64,000 bases of DNA from a bacterium 1XD42-54 (GTDB lineage: Bacteria; Bacillota; Clostridia; Lachnospirales; Lachnospiraceae), in assembly GCA_003612585.1 (NCBI GenBank), contig RAZH01000007.1, positions 153,855 to 217,854 on the forward strand. The letters are read 5' to 3'. The position numbers and the translations under genes were made by a program. Below, one piece after another: positions 61,013 to 64,000 of the stretch. Within the stretch, counting starts at the first letter, position 1. Every line of letters begins with the position of its first letter. Below the pieces are notes generated by a model that did no database searches, was not told the DNA's origin, and worked only from the letters and a program-made list of their open reading frames with translations.

Positions 61013-61483
61013 ATGAAAGGAATGGAAATAGAAAAAAAATTTTTAATCAAAACTGTCCCCGAACACCTGGAACAATATACCTGTCATCTCATTGAACAGG
61101 CTTATCTTTGTACGGAACCAGTTGTACGTATCAGACGTCAGGACGACGACTATATCCTTACCTGGAAAGGAAAAGGAATGATGGAACGGGAAGAATACAA
61201 TCTTCCGCTCACAAAAGAAGGCTATTATCATCTTCTCACCAAAGCGGACGGAAATATCATTACAAAAAAAAGATACGTGATTCCGCTTCCCAATGGACGA
61301 AATGCCGAACTGGACATTTTCGAAGGCAAATTTGACGGACTGTTGCTTGCCGAAGTAGAATTCCCGGATAAAGCCTCCGCGGACAACTTCATGCCGCCAT
61401 CATGGTTCGGAGCAGATGTCACCTTCGAGAAAGCATACCATAATTCTTTTCTCAGTACTGTTTCGAAATGGTCCTTATCATAA
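61013..61483 (+). CDS. CYTH-domain protein (possible inorganic triphosphatase)
   Basis: 156 residues. The hallmark ExExK is MEIEKKFLI; further acidic and basic strands (VRIRRQDDDYILTWKGKG, EREEYNLPLT, KKRYVIPL, AELDIFEGKFDGLLLAEVEF) fit the tunnel fold that binds triphosphate and Mg. Substrate may be tripolyphosphate or thiamine triphosphate. AAAGGAG precedes the ATG. Single gene. Confidence 0.92.
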   Translation: MKGMEIEKKFLIKTVPEHLEQYTCHLIEQAYLCTEPVVRIRRQDDDYILTWKGKGMMEREEYNLPLTKEGYYHLLTKADGNIITKKRYVIPLPNGRNAELDIFEGKFDGLLLAEVEFPDKASADNFMPPSWFGADVTFEKAYHNSFLSTVSKWSLS

Positions 61484-61683
61484 CACCTTTAAAATCAGGG
61501 ATATCAACGATATTTTTCTGCTTCAAATGCATTTTTTATATTTTTTTACAAAAAATTTGTCAAATCCCGTAATCTTTTTCTCGCTAATCCGTTATTTTTA
61601 TATATCAGAAAATATGCGCCGCCTTTCCAGGCGGTAGCATTCTCAAATTCAACTTTTTATCTTTTATTTACGGGAGGTCTATC

Positions 61684-62049
61684 ATGACAGATCAGATTAC
61701 TAAAACACTCATTTCCGGCCTGCGCACACAGCGCCAGGCTGCAGGATACACACAGGAAATGCTTGGCCAACTACTCAAAATCCAGCGTGCCACCTACTGT
61801 AACTACGAAAACGGAATTCGAACTCCATCATTGGAAATTCTTGTTACACTCGCCGAGCTGTATCACGTATCCACCGATTATCTGATTCGCGGCATAGATA
61901 GCTACCTATGTACGAATCCTACCTCCCAGAAAATAGCCCAGATGGTGGACAACATGCCGCAAGCTTCTCAACAGGATGTTCTCGGTTACACCTGTTACCG
62001 AAATCATTTCCCTTTCTCCTGTAAAAAGAATTTTCAGTTGAAAAACTGA
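61684..62049 (+). CDS. XRE-family helix-turn-helix regulator
   Basis: 121 residues. Helix-turn-helix at about residues 10-65: LRTQRQAAGYTQEMLGQLLKIQRATYCNYENGIRTPSLEILVTLAEL in two parts, followed by YHVSTDYLIRGID, the usual linker. The 50-residue tail has no known domain. GGGAGG before the ATG. Targets unknown; no operon partner. Confidence 0.88.
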   Translation: MTDQITKTLISGLRTQRQAAGYTQEMLGQLLKIQRATYCNYENGIRTPSLEILVTLAELYHVSTDYLIRGIDSYLCTNPTSQKIAQMVDNMPQASQQDVLGYTCYRNHFPFSCKKNFQLKN

Positions 62050-62071
62050 GACTTGCCGCCAATCTTAAAGG

Positions 62072-62164
62072 AGCTGTTGTAAAATACCGCGTTCCTACAA
62101 TATATCTTTTCGATGCTGTTTACATCTATGACCTATATTGTATGGTTCCGCTATTTTACAACAG
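62072..62164 (-). terminator. Long hairpin, terminator of the wall-binding SGNH gene or small palindromic element
   Basis: Outer 14-bp perfect stem (62072-62085 with 62151-62164), an unpaired nine-base pair of segments, then an inner 9-bp stem TACAATATA/TATATTGTA around a 29-base loop. On the minus strand CTCCTTTAAG follows. It lies 13 bases past the stop at 62177. The symmetric length (93 bp) also suits a miniature mobile element. Confidence 0.6.
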
Positions 62165-62176
62165 CCCCCTGAAAGT

Positions 62177-63352
62177 CTATCCGATTTTACTCATGATAAA
62201 ATTATAAAGATCCGTATATACTTTTGCCTCGTAATGAAGCCCATCCCTGGTATCGACACCTCTGGATTTTACGAATTTATACGTATTGATATAAGGCGGC
62301 TCACCAATCGTCAAACGCAATTTTTTGTCAAATTCAACAATCTGCGCGTTCGTCACCTTGTATCCGTGTTGCTGACATTTTGCTTCATCTACCGGGTTGA
62401 CTGAAATGAAATGAAATTTTGTCTGGGGGTATTTTCTTATCAGTTCCTGATAATATTCAATATAACGATCAATATTCCCCAAATCATTAACCCCAAAAGC
62501 TAAAACCACTTTAACATCCGGCTTTGCGCTTAAATACGTCTCCAAAAGCGGACCAGCTTCACTTTGCAGCCATTCAAAGCCACTGCCAATCTTTGCGATA
62601 TAGGTCACATCCGTTGTACCGACTACATTTTTCATCTCTTCCATTCTTGAGTCACCGACGAAAATATAGTTGCCGTCAAATACCTTTTCTCCTCGCTTGC
62701 CATCTGCCCCAATATGATAACCGTCCACGATACAGTTTGTCTTTCGCGCCCCTTTAGGGCCAACGTAATAGTCTCCAACCCATTTGTTAACAGCCTTTAC
62801 GCCATTCTTATCTACATAGTAGTATTTGCCTTTGTATTTGATCCATGTTTTCTGCAGGCGCACTCCATTTTTATCCAAGTAATACCGTTTTCCTTTGTAA
62901 GTCACCCACGCGGACTTCACACGCACACCAGAACCATTCACGTAGTAATACTTACCGCCATAAGAGACCATCTCATTCTTCGCCATACAGCCGGTACTCT
63001 TGAAATAATAATATTTGCCGCTCTTTTTCAACCACTTTTTTACATACAGCTTTCCGTTAGACGCTGCATAGTATTTCTGGTTCTGATATTTGATCCAACC
63101 AGTAACGCGTTTTCCTTTTGAGTCAAAACGGTAAATACTGCTCCCAATTTTCAACCACTTATTCTTCGCATAACGTCCATTTGAAAGCTTATATTTCTTT
63201 CCTACCCACTTGCCTCCAGATACTTTCTGCGCTGATTTCACCACATTCGTCCCTGCTGCTGACACCTGTATCGTCCCGGATAGTACAAGCATACTCAAAA
63301 GCATTATGGCTACAAACAGAAGTTTTTTAGCTTTTCTTTTAATTTTTCTCAC
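62177..63352 (-). CDS. Secreted SGNH hydrolase with N-terminal cell-wall-binding repeats
   Basis: 391 residues. Signal peptide (KKLLFVAIMLLSMLVLSGTIQVSAA), then about eight 20-residue aromatic repeats of the choline/glucan-binding type (KYYYFKSTGCMAKNEMVSY, KRYYLDKNGVRLQKTWIKY, KYYYVDKNGVKAVNKW), and a C-terminal SGNH-like domain: FVGDSRMEEM, LAFGVNDLGN, RDGLHYEAK. The catalytic blocks match the hydrolase at 46220 closely. The start is GTG 63352, with no better start in frame; its ribosome site is weak. Likely a wall-attached esterase. Confidence 0.87.
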   Translation of the reverse strand: MRKIKRKAKKLLFVAIMLLSMLVLSGTIQVSAAGTNVVKSAQKVSGGKWVGKKYKLSNGRYAKNKWLKIGSSIYRFDSKGKRVTGWIKYQNQKYYAASNGKLYVKKWLKKSGKYYYFKSTGCMAKNEMVSYGGKYYYVNGSGVRVKSAWVTYKGKRYYLDKNGVRLQKTWIKYKGKYYYVDKNGVKAVNKWVGDYYVGPKGARKTNCIVDGYHIGADGKRGEKVFDGNYIFVGDSRMEEMKNVVGTTDVTYIAKIGSGFEWLQSEAGPLLETYLSAKPDVKVVLAFGVNDLGNIDRYIEYYQELIRKYPQTKFHFISVNPVDEAKCQQHGYKVTNAQIVEFDKKLRLTIGEPPYINTYKFVKSRGVDTRDGLHYEAKVYTDLYNFIMSKIG

Positions 63353-63457
63353 CTCTCTGGTTGCTTTTTCTAGGTATCATACTGTTTTTATTTTACTACT
63401 ATACATGAATTTCCTCATTTTGTCAAAGAAAAACGCAACCAGGGCCACTTTAAGAAG

Positions 63458-63498
63458 CAAAAAAGGCCTAAACAACTATATTGTCTAAGCCTTTTTTT
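63458..63498 (-). terminator. Terminator of the tRNA cluster
   Basis: Minus strand: AGGCTTAGACAA, loop, TTGTTTAGGCC, then TTTTTT; just after tRNA-Leu. Confidence 0.85.
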
Positions 63499-63499
63499 A

Positions 63500-63585
63500 T
63501 GCCGCAGACCGGGATCGAACCGGTACGGGTATCACTACCCACGGGATTTTAAGTCCCGGGCGTCTGCCAGTTCCGCCACTGCGGC
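63500..63585 (-). tRNA. tRNA-Leu (anticodon TAA)
   Basis: 86-nt class II tRNA with acceptor GCCGCAG/CTGCGGC, anticodon loop CTTAAAA, long variable arm and T-loop TTCGATC. CCA not encoded. Confidence 0.97.
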
Positions 63586-63646
63586 AAATAATTTACATAT
63601 TAAATAAATATTCAAATAGAAATCGGGGCTTTATGCCCCTAAAAAA

Positions 63647-63720
63647 CGACCCAGAAGAGACTCGAACTCTCGACCTCCGCCGTGACAGGGCGGCGCTCTA
63701 ACCAACTGAGCCACTGGGCC
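63647..63720 (-). tRNA. tRNA-Asp (anticodon GTC)
   Basis: 74 nt; acceptor GGCCCAG/CTGGGTC, anticodon loop CTGTCAC, T-loop TTCGAGT. CCA not encoded. Confidence 0.96.
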
Positions 63721-63739
63721 AAAACTATTAAATTTAAAG

Positions 63740-63813
63740 TGGACCTTCGGGGACTCGAACCCAGGACCGACCGGTTATGAGCCGGTTGCTCTAACCAACT
63801 GAGCTAAAGGTCC
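63740..63813 (-). tRNA. tRNA with CAT anticodon, probably tRNA-Ile2 (lysidine-modified)
   Basis: 74 nt; anticodon loop CTCATAA. The 5' part GGACCTTTAGCTCAGTTGG matches Bacillus tRNA-Ile(CAU) as I remember it, so Ile2 is preferred over elongator Met. Confidence 0.9.
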
Positions 63814-63817
63814 AAGA

Positions 63818-63890
63818 AGCCGATGATCGGACTCGAACCGATAACCTGCTGATTACAAATCAGCTGCTCTGCCAATTGAGCCACATCGGC
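63818..63890 (-). tRNA. tRNA-Thr (anticodon TGT)
   Basis: 73 nt; acceptor GCCGATG/CATCGGC, anticodon loop TTTGTAA, T-loop TTCGAGT. Confidence 0.96.
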
Positions 63891-63929
63891 AAACTATTTT
63901 CTGCCGTCTGCTTCAGCATTATAACTAAA

Positions 63930-64000
63930 TGACTCCTACGAGAATCGAACTCGTGTTACCGCCGTGAAAGGGCGATGTCTTAACCGCTTGACCAAGGAGC
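63930..64000 (-). tRNA. tRNA-Glu (anticodon TTC), first base outside the window
   Basis: Anticodon loop CTTTCAC, T-loop TTCGATT. The acceptor pairs as (G)GCTCCT/AGGAGTC, so one 5' base lies at 64001, beyond the edge. Confidence 0.94.

Overview
This 64 kb window reads as chromosomal DNA of a spore-forming, anaerobic Firmicute of the class Clostridia, most likely family Lachnospiraceae (the Blautia/Dorea/Mediterraneibacter neighbourhood; genus not determined). The grounds are gene order and content: the sporulation genes spoIIP and gpr, CodY, HrcA/CIRCE control, long-form HPF, lineage-typical small proteins (DUF6106, DUF3786), consensus sigma-A promoters with 17-bp spacers, strong GGAGG ribosome sites, and tRNA genes without an encoded CCA. 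Nearly all genes lie on the minus strand. I see no prophage, insertion sequence, CRISPR array or rRNA, so this is mostly core genome with a few accessory inserts.

Layout from left to right. 0-5.3 kb: a cell-wall amidase cut by the window edge, guaB, a small membrane protein and CIRCE-controlled groES-groEL. 5.2-11.3 kb: an intergenic repeat-like element, then codY and the comM-dprA-topA DNA-processing operon. 11.4-15.6 kb: two lineage-specific small proteins, endonuclease III with a HAD phosphatase, a PurF-like protein that has lost its glutaminase nucleophile, and tRNA-Arg. 15.7-20.4 kb: prfB (with its +1 programmed frameshift), secA and hpf. 20.4-26.1 kb: an orphan eukaryote-type HisA, an Asn/Asp-rich lipoprotein, a secreted transglutaminase-like protein with Ig-like repeats, a DegV protein and a membrane-anchored FMN_bind-like protein. 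26.2-29.5 kb: a one-carbon block (formate channel, formate-tetrahydrofolate ligase) whose roughly 570-nt leader holds a ZTP riboswitch followed by a second, larger structured RNA. 29.5-37.4 kb: YdcF, a SEC-C protein, NhaC, and an arabinose block (FGGY kinase, araA, divergent AraC regulator).

37.5-46 kb is a chaperone block: hrcA-grpE-dnaK-dnaJ under CIRCE, then a separately promoted second dnaK translationally coupled to a phospholipase-D-family membrane protein. 46-53.8 kb: an SGNH hydrolase, hemW, a DUF3786 protein, lepA, spoIIP, gpr and the divergent rpsT. 53.9-60.9 kb: the protein-quality operon tig-clpP-clpX-lon-engB and a DJ-1 family protein. 61-64 kb: a CYTH protein, an XRE regulator, a secreted SGNH hydrolase with wall-binding repeats (paralogous to the one at 46 kb), and a five-tRNA cluster (Leu, Asp, Ile/Met-CAT, Thr, Glu).

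The most interesting points are the tandem RNA architecture upstream of fhs, the nucleophile-less PurF paralogue, the orphan eukaryote-type HisA, the dnaK2/phospholipase-D pair, a terminated RNA with an opposing micro-ORF upstream of nhaC, and a shared family of GGGCTGTTG-type hairpins at gene ends. All calls come from reading the sequence; no database search or folding program was run.
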